Shown: piece by piece, positions 33,950-44,823 of the stretch
Layout: each line of letters begins with the position of its first letter
How positions within the stretch are numbered: the first letter of the stretch is position 1
DNA from: Aselliscus stoliczkanus
Lineage: Eukaryota; Chordata; Mammalia; Chiroptera; Hipposideridae
DNA: 64,000 nucleotides
NCBI GenBank assembly: GCA_033961575.1
Contig: CM066736.1
Span: 10,077,501 to 10,141,500, forward strand
Direction of reading: 5' to 3'
Program-made: the position numbers and the translations under genes
Notes under the pieces: generated by a model
Told to the model about the DNA's origin: nothing
The model's input: only the letters and a program-made list of their open reading frames with translations
Database searches by the model: none

Positions 33950-34210
33950 AGAGACATTAAACAATTCAGAGTTCAGGGCATTTGTTCACTCATTCATTCA
34001 TTCACTCCCTTCTATATGCATTCATTAACATATGCATGCTCTCATAATTTACTCATGTATTTATGTATTTAGGCATGTTGAGTTCTCACTATATGCTAAG
34101 AACAGAAACTGCAGAGATAAATATGACTGACCGTCATATTTTGGCAGTGGGAACTCATTCATTCATTCAGTAGATGTTTCCTGAGTGGCTGGGATGTGCC
34201 TAGGATTATT
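33950..34210. repeat. degenerate CATT-type repeats
   Basis: 'cactcattcattcattcact' at about 33986 and 'ctcattcattcattcag' at about 34153, in sequence resembling tails of old repeats. Confidence 0.5.
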
Positions 34211-34215
34211 CTAGA

Positions 34216-34440
34216 GCCAGGGGTTAGCAAGTAATAGCCCACAGACCAAATCCTGCCCTCTACCTGTTTTGTCTGAATACAGGCACACATATTCATTTGC
34301 ATATGGTCTGTGGAGGAGGTAGCTTCTAGCTATGAGTCGCTGTTTTAGCAGCGATTTACAGGAACTGGGCTGAGTAAGAGTCTTTCAGAAAAACCTTCAC
34401 AAAGCTCAGAAAGGTTGAGTTCACCTTAAGAGCATTTGGT
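34216..34440 (+). mobile_element. hAT-Charlie-type fragment
   Basis: 'gccaggggttagcaagtaat', 'agcccacagaccaaatcctg' and 'ccctctacctgttttgtctg' match the start of a common mammalian hAT element. The 3' side is too decayed to place its end. Confidence 0.6.
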
Positions 34441-34669
34441 ACATCAACGACGTCTTGTGGCATGAAGCAAGGTCAAGCCTTTGAACCTGAGGCATAGGAC
34501 AGGGGTCATGTTTGGGGAGGGGAGGGACTAACCCAGTGCGTGGTTCCTTTCTGGGGAATGGACTCTCCTAGGCTCCACATTGCAGTGGGAATGAATTTGG
34601 TGTGAGGTTACAGAGAAGTTCCTGCAAAAATGAGAGAAAGAGATGGAAAGGCACAAAACAGACACTGGC

Positions 34670-34935
34670 GGGGCAACTTCAGCCTGGTAGTCAAGAGCAC
34701 TAGTTTGGGGTTCAAACCCTAGCTCGACCACTGCCTGCAGATGAGTGACTTTGCGCAAGTTACTCAACCTCTCTGTGCCTCAGTTGCCTCATCCCTCAAG
34801 TAAGACTAACATCAGTGCCTCCCTCACAGAGCTGTTGAAGGGATTAAATGAGATAGTGTAGATGTAGATGTTTAGAACAGTGTCTGGCAGCCACAAGCGC
34901 TCAGTGAATGCTGGCAGTTACACTGTCATCATCCG
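34670..34935 (+). mobile_element. MIR SINE, nearly full length
   Basis: The most complete MIR here: 'ggtagtcaagagcactagtt', 'ggttcaaaccctagctcgac', 'caagttactcaacctctctg', 'agggattaaatgagatagtg', 'agaacagtgtctggcag' and 'gcgctcagtgaatgctgg' appear in order over about 265 bp. Confidence 0.92.
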
Positions 34936-34939
34936 TGCA

Positions 34940-36030
34940 TAAGGGAATCCTGATCCACCCAAGTTCAAGTTCACTGCTTCCTCCCTCTCTGCTCAGCTGC
35001 TTGCTGAGCATAAAGGTGTCCTACCTGCAGGTCTGTGCTTCTCTAAGGCTGGCCTGAGCTTTGGAAAGCTAAAGCCAGAATTAACAATGGATGAAAGACC
35101 CCACCCTCACCTAACAAATCTCCCCAGAGCCAGGCCTCCAGGAGCTCAAGGAAGAAAACAGTACACAGCCCAGCGTAGGACTAACTTGTTTTCAAAGACT
35201 GAAATAGCAGCGGCTCCAGTAAATAGAGCTCTTTACCCACAGTCCCAAAGTCCAGATAGAAAGCATCAAGAAAAAGGGCTTGTTTTATCTCATCTCACTC
35301 CCCACTCTGGCTATGAAACCCCCAGAAGCTCACCTCTGTCAGAACAGCAATGTTTCTGCTCCCTGATACATAGAGGGCTTTCCAGCCAAGCATCTTATCA
35401 TTGTGGTTTTCTTCTTAAGTCTGCACACCGTAGAGATCCGAGAGCAGCGTTTGAGGTCCCTGCTTGGCACACTGGACATGACTCCTAAGGTACAGGACCA
35501 GGCTTACCAAGCACTTCATGTTTTCCAGTTATGATGCTATTCCCATCCTGAGAAAGCGATGAGTCTGGATTCTAGCAGAAAATGCTAAGCAGTCCTGAAA
35601 TGATAGCCTCCAATAGATGTAAACCCAAGAGGTTGTGGGAGCCCAGAGGACAGGCGTGGACTCAGCCTGGGGTGTGTTTTGACGGGGGTACCCAAGAAAA
35701 TTCCCCTTTGGGAGTCTTGAGTATAAGGCTTCCAAGAGACCTCAAGAGTAAGACAAGGTGATGGAGAATCATAAAGCACTTCTGTGTGAGTTGTAACTTA
35801 AGCACAAAAGCAACACTTAAAAGATGAGTATGGCTGGTGTTCAAGAAGGATTTGGTGAGGATTGGGGTGAGCTGGATGGTGCATGCTGGGCTTTTCTTGG
35901 CGACAGCCATGGGCCACTTGGCCTGGTAAAAGTGGCAGTCCTCTGGCCTCCTCTGTGGGGGAACAGCCTGACATACAGGACATCCACTCACTGTGTTATT
36001 ACTAATATGCCTCCTGGGATCCATCCAGTG
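34940..36030. other. no gene seen
   Basis: Unique-looking sequence. The 133-codon plus frame at 35087-35488 is Ser/Arg/Pro-rich without a domain. The long minus frame ending near 35662 reads through the LTR downstream and is not credible. Confidence 0.45.
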
Positions 36031-36039
36031 TTTGCTGTC

Positions 36040-36461
36040 TGTATCCATTTCCTGGGGCTGCGGTAACAAATTATTACAACTGGGTGGCTTAAAGCAATAG
36101 CAACTTATTCTCTCTGTCCTGTAGGCCACGAGGCCAACATCACGGTGTCGGTAGGGTAGTTCCCTCTGAAGGATCTCAGGGAGAATTCTCGAGTCTCTCC
36201 TAGCTCTGGTGGCTGCCAGCGAACCTCGGCTCCCACATGCGTCTCCACCTCCATCTTCGCATAATCTTCTTTCCTGGGTCTTCTCCCCTTGTCTTCTCAG
36301 GACACTTGTCACTGGAATTAGATCCCACCCTCATCCGGCATGGTCTCATCTCAAGACCCTTACCTTAATTACGTCTGCAAAGACCCCTTTTTCCAAATAA
36401 GGTCACCTCACAGGTTCCAGGTGGACATATCTTTTGAGAGGTCACCATTCAACTCACAACA
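36040..36461 (-). mobile_element. MaLR-type solo LTR with 5-bp target duplication
   Basis: The 422-bp insert starts TG ('tgtatccatttcctgggg') and ends CA ('caactcacaaca'), and CTGTC flanks both sides (36035-36039 and 36462-36466), as expected for ERVL-MaLR integration. Inside are 'aattattacaactgggtggc', 'gaattagatcccaccctcat', 'ttaattacgtctgcaaagac' and 'gtggacatatcttttgagag'. No internal retroviral sequence is attached, so it is a solo LTR. It is read here on the complement. Confidence 0.93.
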
Positions 36462-36469
36462 CTGTCCCT

Positions 36470-37335
36470 CTCCAATCAAGTGAAAGAGACCTGGCCATCC
36501 TCAGGCCTGGCAAGTTCTGGGACCATGCTCTCAAATCCCTGCTTGCGTCTTTTGGCAGCAGCTTGCTTTCCTGGAATGGGCCTTCTCTTCCTTGGGCTGG
36601 AATCCACACTGGGCCTGGCAGGGTTGGTGGCAGCAGGAAACAGCTCTGCCATGCGTTTGACCAGGGAGTTTGAGTTCTCTGCGTCTTCTCGTCCAGCGGA
36701 ATGCTAGCTCCAGGCAGCCTGAGAATGTCTCTGCTGTATCGCCACCGCCTGGCATCTTGTAAGGCCTCAAACCACATTTTGTTGAATGTTCAATGAAAAC
36801 CCACTTGACTGAAGGAGAGGAACTTGCGTTCCATCTTGGTGTTTTGGAAATTAGTCTACAACCAGACTGAAAAAGGGAGCCAGACAATTTCCCAAGGAGG
36901 TGGCGGATGGTTTGGGGGTGCCCAAGGTGTTCAAGGGAAAGCAGTTTTTTCTTGCAGAAGGACCGACATTTAGAAATGCACACAGGCATAAGAGACCATG
37001 GCCCTAGGACTAGTGTTGAAGGCGGGCATCGAGATCTGGTTAGAAATGTGGCCTAAGAGAGCAGCAGAGCGTCATCTTCTATGTGAAAGGGGCCCATGGA
37101 AACATTTCACTTGGGTTACTAATAAACCCTTAGCGCTCACTAATGCCTCTGCATTCTGCTTTCTGAGAGAATCTGAGATGTGGTGACAGTGACCTCATGT
37201 TGGGTAACCAAAAATAAACACAGTTTGCCCAGGACTCTTCCAATTTTAGCACTGAAAGTCCTGTGTCCTAGGAAACCTCTTAGTTCTGGGCAAATTGGGA
37301 GGCTTTTGGTTGCCAGCCAACCTACTTTCAGTGTG
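36470..37335. other. no gene or clear repeat seen
   Basis: Unique-looking sequence. Overlapping frames up to 152 codons (minus, 36531-36989) show no domain and share the region with plus-strand frames. Confidence 0.45.
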
Positions 37336-37339
37336 TAGC

Positions 37340-37341
<2 letters not shown>

Positions 37342-37410
<69 letters not shown>
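37342..37410. repeat. (GA)n microsatellite
   Basis: About 34 uninterrupted GA dinucleotides. A pure homopurine mirror repeat of this length can form a triplex. Confidence 0.97.
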
Positions 37411-37412
<2 letters not shown>

Positions 37413-37600
37413 TGTGTATGCGTGTGAATGTGTGTATGTTTGTATGTGTATATGTGTGTGCATGTGGGTATGCGTGTATGTATGTGTGCATGTGTGTGTG
37501 ATAGTGGGTGTGAGTATGTATGTATTCGTGTGCGTGTGCATGTGTGATTGTGTGTGTGTGAGAGAGTGAGAGTGTGAGTGTGAGTGTGTGTGTGTGTGCA
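37411..37600. repeat. degenerate TG-rich array
   Basis: TGTATG, TGTGCG, GAGTG and TG units continue from the GA tract for about 190 bp, ending in a pure TG stretch at about 37583-37598. Ser/His-rich minus-strand frames here are artefacts. Confidence 0.9.
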
Positions 37601-37609
37601 CGCAAATGT

Positions 37610-38800
37610 ACTTGAATACCAGTATCTGTGACACAGAAGTATGAGCTCCTCACATGTGAAGGGAACACCAACTTTTCTACCCTGAAGCTGCTTTTTGGGG
37701 TACTGATTTTAAGCTGTTTATTAAGAAACAAAGGACTCAGAAAGAACCTTTGACCCCTCCCAAGCTTTCCTGCTCAAGAGATTCAGATAGAAAAACCTGC
37801 TGCAGGAAGAAAATCTTAGGATGTTCTCCTCAGCCTAAGTTGAATTAAGTATGGTAAGTAGGAGGGCTTGAGTGGGGGTGGGAACTGGTAGCTTGATGCC
37901 CTCTGTGTGTACCCTTGTTTCTGAGTTGCCCAGAAAGAAGATTTCTGCCAGGTGAATTCTGGTGTTCCTCAAGTACCTGTATGTCGCCCATTCTCACTTC
38001 TGAAATCTAATACCGTGACCTCCCCTTCCCTTCTCCTTGGTCCAAAAATGTCACATGTTCCCAATGATGCCTCACTGCCTTTGGAATTTTCATGCATATG
38101 TGAATTCCCCAGGCGCATGCATTGAAACCTTGATTTCCTCCTATGAATCTGTCTCTTGTTCATTTGATTATTAGCCCAGCTAGAAAAAATTAGAAGGTGG
38201 GAGGAAAAGCATTAATTTTTTGACCTCACACATGCATAACAGGTATGCATGTAGGACACGTTGGGTCAAGGAAAAACGGTGAACAGTAAAGGGGTGATGA
38301 AGGGGCCTTCCCTTCTAAGCCTCCGCCTGCTCCCTTCCCTTGGTTCAGTTGCTTCAGAATTTAACATGGGACCCTGGGGAAGGGAGCTGGAATGTTTCCA
38401 CCCAGGCCCGCCCCACTCCATGGAGGTACAAGGAGAAGCAGGTACCTACTGACCCAGGAAATCCCTGATTGTTACACTAACTGCCTGATACACTATTAAA
38501 CGCCTCCAGCTCCCCATTAGAGGAGACAGAATAATGGATTGTCAGTGCATTTGGCTTCTTTCCGAAGAATGTGAGTTTCAAGATGACGGCTTCCCCTTTT
38601 TCTTGCCACCCTCTGCAGCCTTCAACACACAGCAGGGAACTTCCTATAGGTAACTAGCCACACTCAGGCTTTCTTCATAGTCCTCCTCCGCCGAAAGCCA
38701 AGAGCACTGAAAATCAGTGCATCTGAACTGAACTCGGGATCGGCAAGGGCCCCCACCCCCGCATTCTCTTCCCCAGTCTTCCACCATCATAGGAGATGGC
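37610..38800. other. no gene or clear repeat seen
   Basis: Unique-looking sequence with short frames only. Confidence 0.4.
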
Positions 38801-38809
38801 AGTTTCATC

Positions 38810-39400
38810 CTTCTATTGGCTTAAAGCAGAAACTCAGAAATCATTGGTGTCATTTCCCATCCTCTCACCTCCTGGCATCCATCCACTTAGACCCTCTATA
38901 CCCTTTGCCCCCATCCTGGGGCCACCAACATCTCTCGCTGGGTCTACCTTCACAGCCTTCTAAGTGCTTTCTGCGCTTCCACTCTTGGACCCGAAGAGTC
39001 CATTCTCCATAAAATGGCCAAAGCGATATCTGTGCTGAAGGCAAAGATGCAAAGTTTTATCATGCCACACCCTGGCCTCAAACACATCAGTGATTTGCCA
39101 ATACCCTTAGGATTAAATCATATATTTCCAGGGTAGCCCGGTTCTGGTTCCCACCAACCTCCCCGCCATGGCCTCAACCCACCCTCCCCCAGTGTCTTTG
39201 CTCCAGCCACACTGACCCTTTGGCAGTTCTTTGATCAAACTCTTTCCTGCCGCAGGACCTTTGAACATGCTGTTCCCTTGGCCTAGAACATCCTTTTCCC
39301 TGTTCTTCCCTGGGTGAACTCTTACTCAGTTTTTCAGCAGAAGGACTCTCCGGACTGTCTCATGCAATCAGGCTCCCCTGTTATTCAATCATGGCCGTCT
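38810..39400 (+). mobile_element. L2 LINE 3' fragment
   Basis: 'taaatcatatatttccaggg', 'ctttgctccagccacactga', 'tgctgttcccttggcctaga' and 'gactgtctcatgcaatcagg' match the L2 3' region. It stops where the L1 begins at about 39400. Confidence 0.78.
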
Positions 39401-39466
39401 TTTATGTATTCATCCATCCATAGACACTTTTTCTTTATGTATTCATCCATCCATAGACATTTAGTT
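39401..39466. repeat. 33-bp tandem duplication at the L2/L1 junction
   Basis: A unit beginning 'tttatgtattcatccatcc' occurs at 39401 and again at 39434, with one to three differences. It lies exactly where L2 gives way to L1. Confidence 0.85.
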
Positions 39467-39867
39467 GCCTCCATGTCTTGGTTATTGTGAAGGATGCCGC
39501 ACTGAACGTGGGAGTGCAGGTATCTCTTTGAGATCCTGATTTCAATGTCTTTGGTTATCTACCCAGAAGTGGGATTGCTGGGTCATATGGTAGAACCCCC
39601 GTACTGTTTTCCATAGTGGCTGCACCAATTTACATTTCCACCAACAATATACAAGGGTTCCCTTTGCTCCACACCCTAACACTTATCTTTTGGTTTTTAT
39701 TCTTTAAAATAATAACCGCCCTAGCAGAGATTAGGTGATATCTCACTGTGGTTTTGACTTACATTTTCCTGATGATAGTAATGGTGAGCACATTTTCATA
39801 TACCTTTTGGCCATTTATATCTCTTCTTTGGAAAACATATCTATTCAGTTCCTTTGCCTATTTTTTT

Positions 39868-39968
39868 TTTTTTTGAGGGCAGTGTCACTGGCCCTCATAT
39901 GTGGGACCCAAACTGGGGCCGCTGGCTTCCCAAGCCAGCGCTTAACCACCGTGCCACTCGGCCAACCC
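39868..39968 (-). mobile_element. short tRNA-derived SINE nested in L1
   Basis: The T run, 'gagggcagtgtcactggccc', 'gctggcttcccaagccagcg', 'cttaaccaccgtgccactcg' and 'gccaacccc' are the complement of the short SINE seen at 4.1 kb. The L1 words 'cctttgcctattttttt' appear on both sides (39851-39867 and about 39969-39985) as the target duplication, so the insertion is clean. Confidence 0.95.
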
Positions 39969-40044
39969 CCTTTGCCTATTTTTTTAATCGAGCTATTTGT
40001 TTTATTGCTGTTGAGTTGTAGGAGTTCCTTATAGCATATGGCTG

Positions 40045-40305
40045 TTAACCTTTTATCAGAGATATGGTTTGCAAATATTTTCTTCCATTATCTAGGCTGC
40101 CTTTAATTTTGTTGATCGTTTCCTTGCTGGGTAAGAAGCTCCTTTGGTTGGTGTAGTCCCACTTGTCTATTTTTCCTTCTGCTGCCTGTGCTTTTGGCAT
40201 CACATCTAGGAAAGCATTCCTGAGGCCAATATCAAGAAGCTCTTTCCATGTGTTTTCTTCTAGGAATTTTACAGTTTCTAGCAATTTCACTTCTAGGTAT
40301 GTACC
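40045..40305 (-). pseudogene. L1 ORF2 C-terminal remnant
   Basis: The minus-strand frame carries KIDKWDYTNQRSFLPSKE and, further on, GRKYLQTISLIKG, matching the C-terminal region of mammalian L1 ORF2 protein. About 90 residues remain of a roughly 1,270-residue protein; the endonuclease and reverse transcriptase domains are absent. Confidence 0.85.
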
Positions 40306-40740
40306 TAACAGAAATGAATGCACCAAGTAACCAGAAGAACATTCACGGTGACACTAGTCACGATAACCCCACCCCAAATACCCATCAGCCGTAGACTCAA
40401 TCAATGATTCCTGATATATTTGTACGATGGAGTAATATGCAATAATACACAGCCTTACAGAGCACAGAGATGAATGAAGGTCACGACAGCTTTGAGTAAA
40501 AGAAACCAGCTACAAAAGAATAATTTCATATATAGACATCACAGAAACAGGCAAAACTCACCTTTGGTGTTAAAAGTCAAGAGAGGGGTTACTTTTGGAA
40601 AAGGGGTAAAATATAGTGATTGGGAGGCCACAGAGGGAGACTTCTTAGGAGGCTGGCAATGTTCTCTTTCTTGGCCTGGGTGTAGTGGATGGGTGTTTAC
40701 CTTGTGATTTCATTGAGCTGTTCATTTGTTTTGTGTGTGG
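40306..40740 (+). mobile_element. L1 3' fragment, opposite strand to its neighbour
   Basis: 'gtacctaacagaaatgaatg', 'atacccatcagccgtagact', 'gatggagtaatatgcaataa', 'gaaaccagctacaaaagaat' and 'cacagaaacaggcaaaactc' are sense-strand old L1 3' sequence. It abuts the minus-strand L1 head to head with little or no gap. Confidence 0.7.
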
Positions 40741-40749
40741 GTTTTTTTT

Positions 40750-41335
40750 TTCCCCTCTTATGGACACAGTATAATCCATAAAAAAAGGTTTAAAAACATC
40801 AGAGGGCCCCCAGCATGGCCACCATCAGACTTCAATGGACGACGCCCTCCCTGCAGCCGAAGCTGGGAGAGCTGTTTATCTGAACATTGGAAGGATCAGT
40901 GCTCCCAAGCCCGATCCGCAGACCTCCCTCTTAGGGCCCAGCCTCCCTGATACCTCCGGTTGGCCTCAGGCCAGCTTCCTCTACTCCTGGGATCCCTTTG
41001 TGCTCCTCAAGTGGAAACGGTTTCCCAGCATGCTTCAGACCCCTCAGTCAGAGGCCTGGGGGGCCTGGGTTTTGTTTCCTCAGCGACACCCTTCCCTGTG
41101 GGCTGCTTGAAATGAATCCTGTTGGAAGACAGAGAAATGAGAGTATTAAAAATGTCAGCAGCAGATCCTGAGATACACAGCTGGGTAAATAGAGCCGGTG
41201 GAGATGTTTTTATTAGTGGCTTTATGGTTACGCTCACTTACGTTATGGATTTAAGGGCGGGGGGTGGACCAGGAGAAGAGGCCTAAGGGTCTTCCCTCCA
41301 TTTCCGGACCTGCTAAGACCAAAGCATCTGCCGCC
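40750..41335. other. no gene seen
   Basis: Unique-looking sequence. A 91-codon frame at 40835-41110 shows no domain. Confidence 0.4.
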
Positions 41336-41342
41336 CTCAGAC

Positions 41343-41440
41343 TTTTTTTTTTTTTTTTTTTGGCGGGCAGGCTGCCTCAGTTTATTGGAGGGCTCTCACC
41401 ATTTTGGGCAATTGTATACCTTCACATTACCCCTTAATAA
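41343..41440 (-). other. possible retrocopy 3' end with poly(A)
   Basis: Read on the minus strand, an AATAAA signal (41381-41386) is followed about 20 bp later by a run of about 19 A (41343-41361). That is the layout of a processed, polyadenylated retrocopy. I do not recognise the source gene and cannot find the far end or a target duplication. Confidence 0.4.
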
Positions 41441-41689
41441 AGACGTTTCCTTCCAATGACAGACACTTGAAGGTCCCTTTCTCTTGGGCTTTTCTAGGAA
41501 ACCTTTATCCCCTACCCCTACCTTTGGCAGAACTGCTATCAAAGGGTTTCTCTGGCAAAATAGGGTTAGTTTTCAAATGGGAAGTAGGAAAGGGGCTAGT
41601 AAAGGATGGAAACTTTTCTGATCCACGGTCGTGGTCAATGATTGCTGTCTCTTCAATTACAATGTCCAGAGTGGTCATTCCATGAACGC

Positions 41690-41920
41690 TCATTATATGG
41701 GTCAGGGAGGCCAGAGTTCAGATTCAAGTTTAGCAAGTTGTTAGCTACATGATCTTAGAGAAATTACTTAAGCTTCTGTTTCCTCATTTCTAAAATATAA
41801 ATCGAAGGGCTCCTACTCCACAACGTTGTTGTGAGGATTAAATGAAGATATACCTGTAAAGCACTTAACCCAGCAGTAGGTACACAGTAAACCCTGGGTA
41901 AATGTTAGATATTATCCATG
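41690..41920 (+). mobile_element. MIR SINE
   Basis: 'tacttaagcttctgtttcct', 'gttgtgaggattaaatgaag' and 'gcacttaacccagcagtagg' follow MIR order. Confidence 0.82.
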
Positions 41921-41939
41921 TTAGAATGTGTTCCCAACA

Positions 41940-42475
41940 AAACCGTGATCTCAGAGAAATATCTGTACATCCATGTTCATCACAGCATTATTCACAATAG
42001 CCAAGGAATGGGACAAACCTAAGTGTTCTTCAACAGATGAATGGGTCAAGAAAATGTGGTACATATGTACATTGGACTATTATTCAGCCATAAAAAAAGA
42101 GAAGGAAATTTTGCCATTTGCAGCAACATGGATGAACCTGGGGAACATTATGCTAAGTGAAATAAGCCAGACAGAGAAAGACAAATACTGCATGGTCTCA
42201 CTCGTTATGTGGAATCTTAAAAAAAAACAAAAACAAAAAAAAAAAGGAAAAAAATCAATCTCATCGAAAGAGAGAGTAGAAAAGTTTTCAGGGTCTGAGG
42301 GGTAGGGAAATAGGGAGAAGCTGGTAAAAGGGTGCAAACTTTCAGCCGTAAGATGAATAAAATTGGAGGATCTAATGTATAATGCTGTGGTGACTATAGT
42401 TGATAACACTGTACTATATAATTGAAATTTGCTAAGAGAATAGAATGCTGGGTTCTGATAAAACTGTGAGACGAA
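41940..42475 (+). mobile_element. L1 ORF2 end and 3' UTR
   Basis: Well preserved sense-strand L1: 'atccatgttcatcacagcat', 'caacagatgaatgggtcaag', 'ttattcagccataaaaaaag', 'tgctaagtgaaataagccag', 'gtagggaaatagggagaagc' and 'tgactatagttgataacact'. An A-rich interruption lies at 42221-42250. A 110-codon open frame (41973-42305) covers the ORF2 C-terminal region but is partial. Confidence 0.93.
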
Positions 42476-42659
42476 GGGCCTACCAGTGACTTCTCCAAGA
42501 TGGCAGCTTCAGGGTAGTTAGACTTCTTTCCTGGTGGCTGGTGTTCCAGCAAATAAGGCAAAAGTTGCATTGCCTTTTATGACCTAGCCTCGGAAGTCAT
42601 ATAGTGTCACTGCTGTCATTGTTTATTGGTCAAAGCAGTCCCATGGGAGAATGTCAAAA

Positions 42660-42885
42660 TATTGGTGAAATGAAACTACCAGAGGGTTTATTCTGTGCTA
42701 GGTCCGAAGCTAAGTTTTTACTACAATGGTTACATTTGATCTTCACATTGAGTCAGTAAAGTATATAAGCATTACCATCCTCATTATGTAATATTTAGAT
42801 AAGGAAATTGAGGGGCCAAGAAGTGCTTTCTGGCTCAAGGTTACACAGCCAGTCACTTGTACCCACATCTGTCTGAATCATGTTA
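42660..42885 (-). mobile_element. MIR SINE
   Basis: 'gggtttattctgtgctaggt', 'gataaggaaattgaggggcc' and 'aaggttacacagccagtcac' are the MIR complement in order. Confidence 0.8.
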
Positions 42886-42944
42886 TTTGAATTCAGAGTC
42901 AATGTTCCTATTAACTCCATAAATATTGAATGCCCCAATTAACA

Positions 42945-43085
42945 AACAGGTAGATAGATGATAGAGATGCTGGATAGATATAATAGAGATGATAGAGATA
43001 GATAGATAATGATAGAAATGGATAAACACGTAGTGTAGGTAGATAGAATGGATGGATGGATGGATGGATGGATGGATGGATAGAT

Positions 43086-43134
<49 letters not shown>

Positions 43135-43306
43135 TGATAAAAAAGATAGCTAAATGGGTAAAGAGATAGGGTAGGTAGATAGGATGGATGGATGGATGGA
43201 TGGATGGATGGATGGATGGATGGATGGATGGATGAATGGATGGATGGATGAATGAATGGATACAGAGATACAGAGATGATAGATAGATAGATAGATAGAT
43301 AGATGA
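42945..43306. repeat. compound GATA/GGAT tandem array
   Basis: Blocks alternate: degenerate GATA, (GGAT)n at about 43050-43081, (GATA)n at about 43088-43133, (GGAT)n at about 43183-43260, then (GATA)n to 43304. Sixty-odd-unit Ile/His/Pro/Ser frames on the minus strand are artefacts. Confidence 0.95.
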
Positions 43307-43309
43307 TAG

Positions 43310-43790
43310 AAACCAACCCTAAGTTGAACAAAATTGAAGCCCAAATTCCTAAGGCATTACAGGATCCCCATAAGCCTGAATCTGCATTAACTCTCTGAGA
43401 GAAAGAGAATTCTTGGGAACCAAAAAACACACAAATACCCTTGAAATAGCCCCTAAGAACACAGACAAAAGCCTCGTAGGTGGTGTCTACAAGATGCTGA
43501 ACAACTGGCTACTTCCAAATATTTGGATGATGGACTACCATATTTCGTCCAACTTTTCTTCCATTTGTTTGATAAACACAGCTGGCTGGAAAATTAGTAG
43601 TCGAGTCTAAATGCAGGGAGAGCCCTTAGAGACTTTCCCTTCCAAATCCTTTCTTTATACAAATGAAGGAAAATATATACCCATGGAGAGAAGGGCTTGG
43701 GCAGACTTACCCACCACGTGGCTTTGGCATGTTTATCAACATGACTTGAGTAACATCGATCTTGATTTAAGTATGATCGATCTTAGGACC
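43310..43790. other. no gene or clear repeat seen
   Basis: Unique-looking sequence; short frames only. Confidence 0.4.
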
Positions 43791-43794
43791 CAAT

Positions 43795-44330
43795 GATGTG
43801 CCTCCAGGAGAAATCTTACACAGCTCTTTATAGTGCTGGTTGTGGTGGAGAGAAATCAGAGACAACCTAGGTGTCCATTCCTAGGGGAATGATACAGAAA
43901 ACGTGGGGAATGTGCACTAGGGAATCCTAAGCATTAGTTAGAAGCAAATACACATACACAAAATATATGCATATATTTTAATATATTCATACAGCAACAA
44001 CAAGAGTTTTAAAAACAAGGTGTCGAGTAAAAAAGTTAAGTAATAAAATCTGATTTGTAGCTCATGGGTTTTTATGTGAAATTGAGTGCATCCACAAAAA
44101 CTTACTGTGTGTTTTTAAAGGAAAAATATTTAATGGCATATTTTCGACATATGAAAGTAGATGCCTTTAGTGGGAAGGGGAGGCAAGAGTGGTGATTGGG
44201 ATTAAGAGGGAAAATATAATGCGTATGACAGAATACAATGCAATGCAATAAAGTGAGAGGTGTTTTGCATAAACTAAGATGATATGTTATCAAAGGAGTA
44301 GCAAGATCACCTCTACTCTGCAGATGAGGT
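43795..44330 (+). mobile_element. old L1 3' fragment
   Basis: 'agacaacctaggtgtccatt', 'cctaggggaatgatacagaa' and 'caaggtgtcgagtaaaaaag' resemble the 3' region of an old L1 in sense. The 3' half is uncertain. Confidence 0.5.
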
Positions 44331-44339
44331 AAAAAGAAA

Positions 44340-44815
44340 TCCCTCCTATATTTCAGCCCAGTGAATCATGGGAAATGCCAGGAATTCCTTGGCTGCAAAC
44401 AATACTCCAGCTATTGGCCACAATCCGTTGAACAAGGTTGAGGGATGAAAGAAGAATGTCCTTTAAAAATTCTGTTTTCATCAGCACTAATGGGCTTCCG
44501 CCACATGTGAAATATGGTGCCAGTTTCACCTTTCAGGGCTCCAGGAACCTGGGTTCCCTTCCCATGTCTAGGGGATTTACATCTCAGCGGGCGATCACAC
44601 TGTGGTCAGTTAGGGAGATCACCTTTCAGAAATGACGGATGGATTTCCATCTTCCCAAACGGAGGACTTTCTTCAGCCCTCAGTCATGCTTTTGGGATGG
44701 CACCACCCACCACCAACAACAAAGGAAAAAAAAGTCCTTTCTGTTTCTAGATCTGTTTATACTTTGTGAAGTACTCTCAAATTGATCACGTAAGATGTGG
44801 ATGGGTTAGGAATTA
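44340..44815. other. repeat-free stretch
   Basis: No transposon signature. Two frames of 65 and 78 codons overlap here without domains. Confidence 0.3.
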
Positions 44816-44823
44816 TCCCTGTA

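Larger units (their letters stand above)
39400..40305 (-). mobile_element. L1 ORF2 3' region, split by a SINE
   Basis: Complement-strand L1 phrases run through the stretch: 'gtcttggttattgtgaagga', 'agtgggattgctgggtcata', 'tttccatagtggctgcacca', 'tgatatctcactgtggtttt', then, after the SINE, 'ttgctgttgagttgtaggag', 'cttttatcagagatatggtt' and 'tgcctgtgcttttggcatc'. A young SINE interrupts it at 39868-39968. Confidence 0.93.

Noticed and set aside
35087..35488. 133-codon plus-strand frame
   Set aside because: Ser/Arg/Pro-rich with no domain and no exon signals I can support.
35662..36312. 216-codon minus-strand frame
   Set aside because: Runs through the MaLR solo LTR at 36040-36461 into unique sequence; chance read-through.
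37140..37731. Ser/His/Thr-rich frames of 161-164 codons
   Set aside because: They translate the GA and TG microsatellites.
42939..43430. 163-codon Ile/Ser/Tyr-rich frame
   Set aside because: Translation of the GATA/GGAT array.
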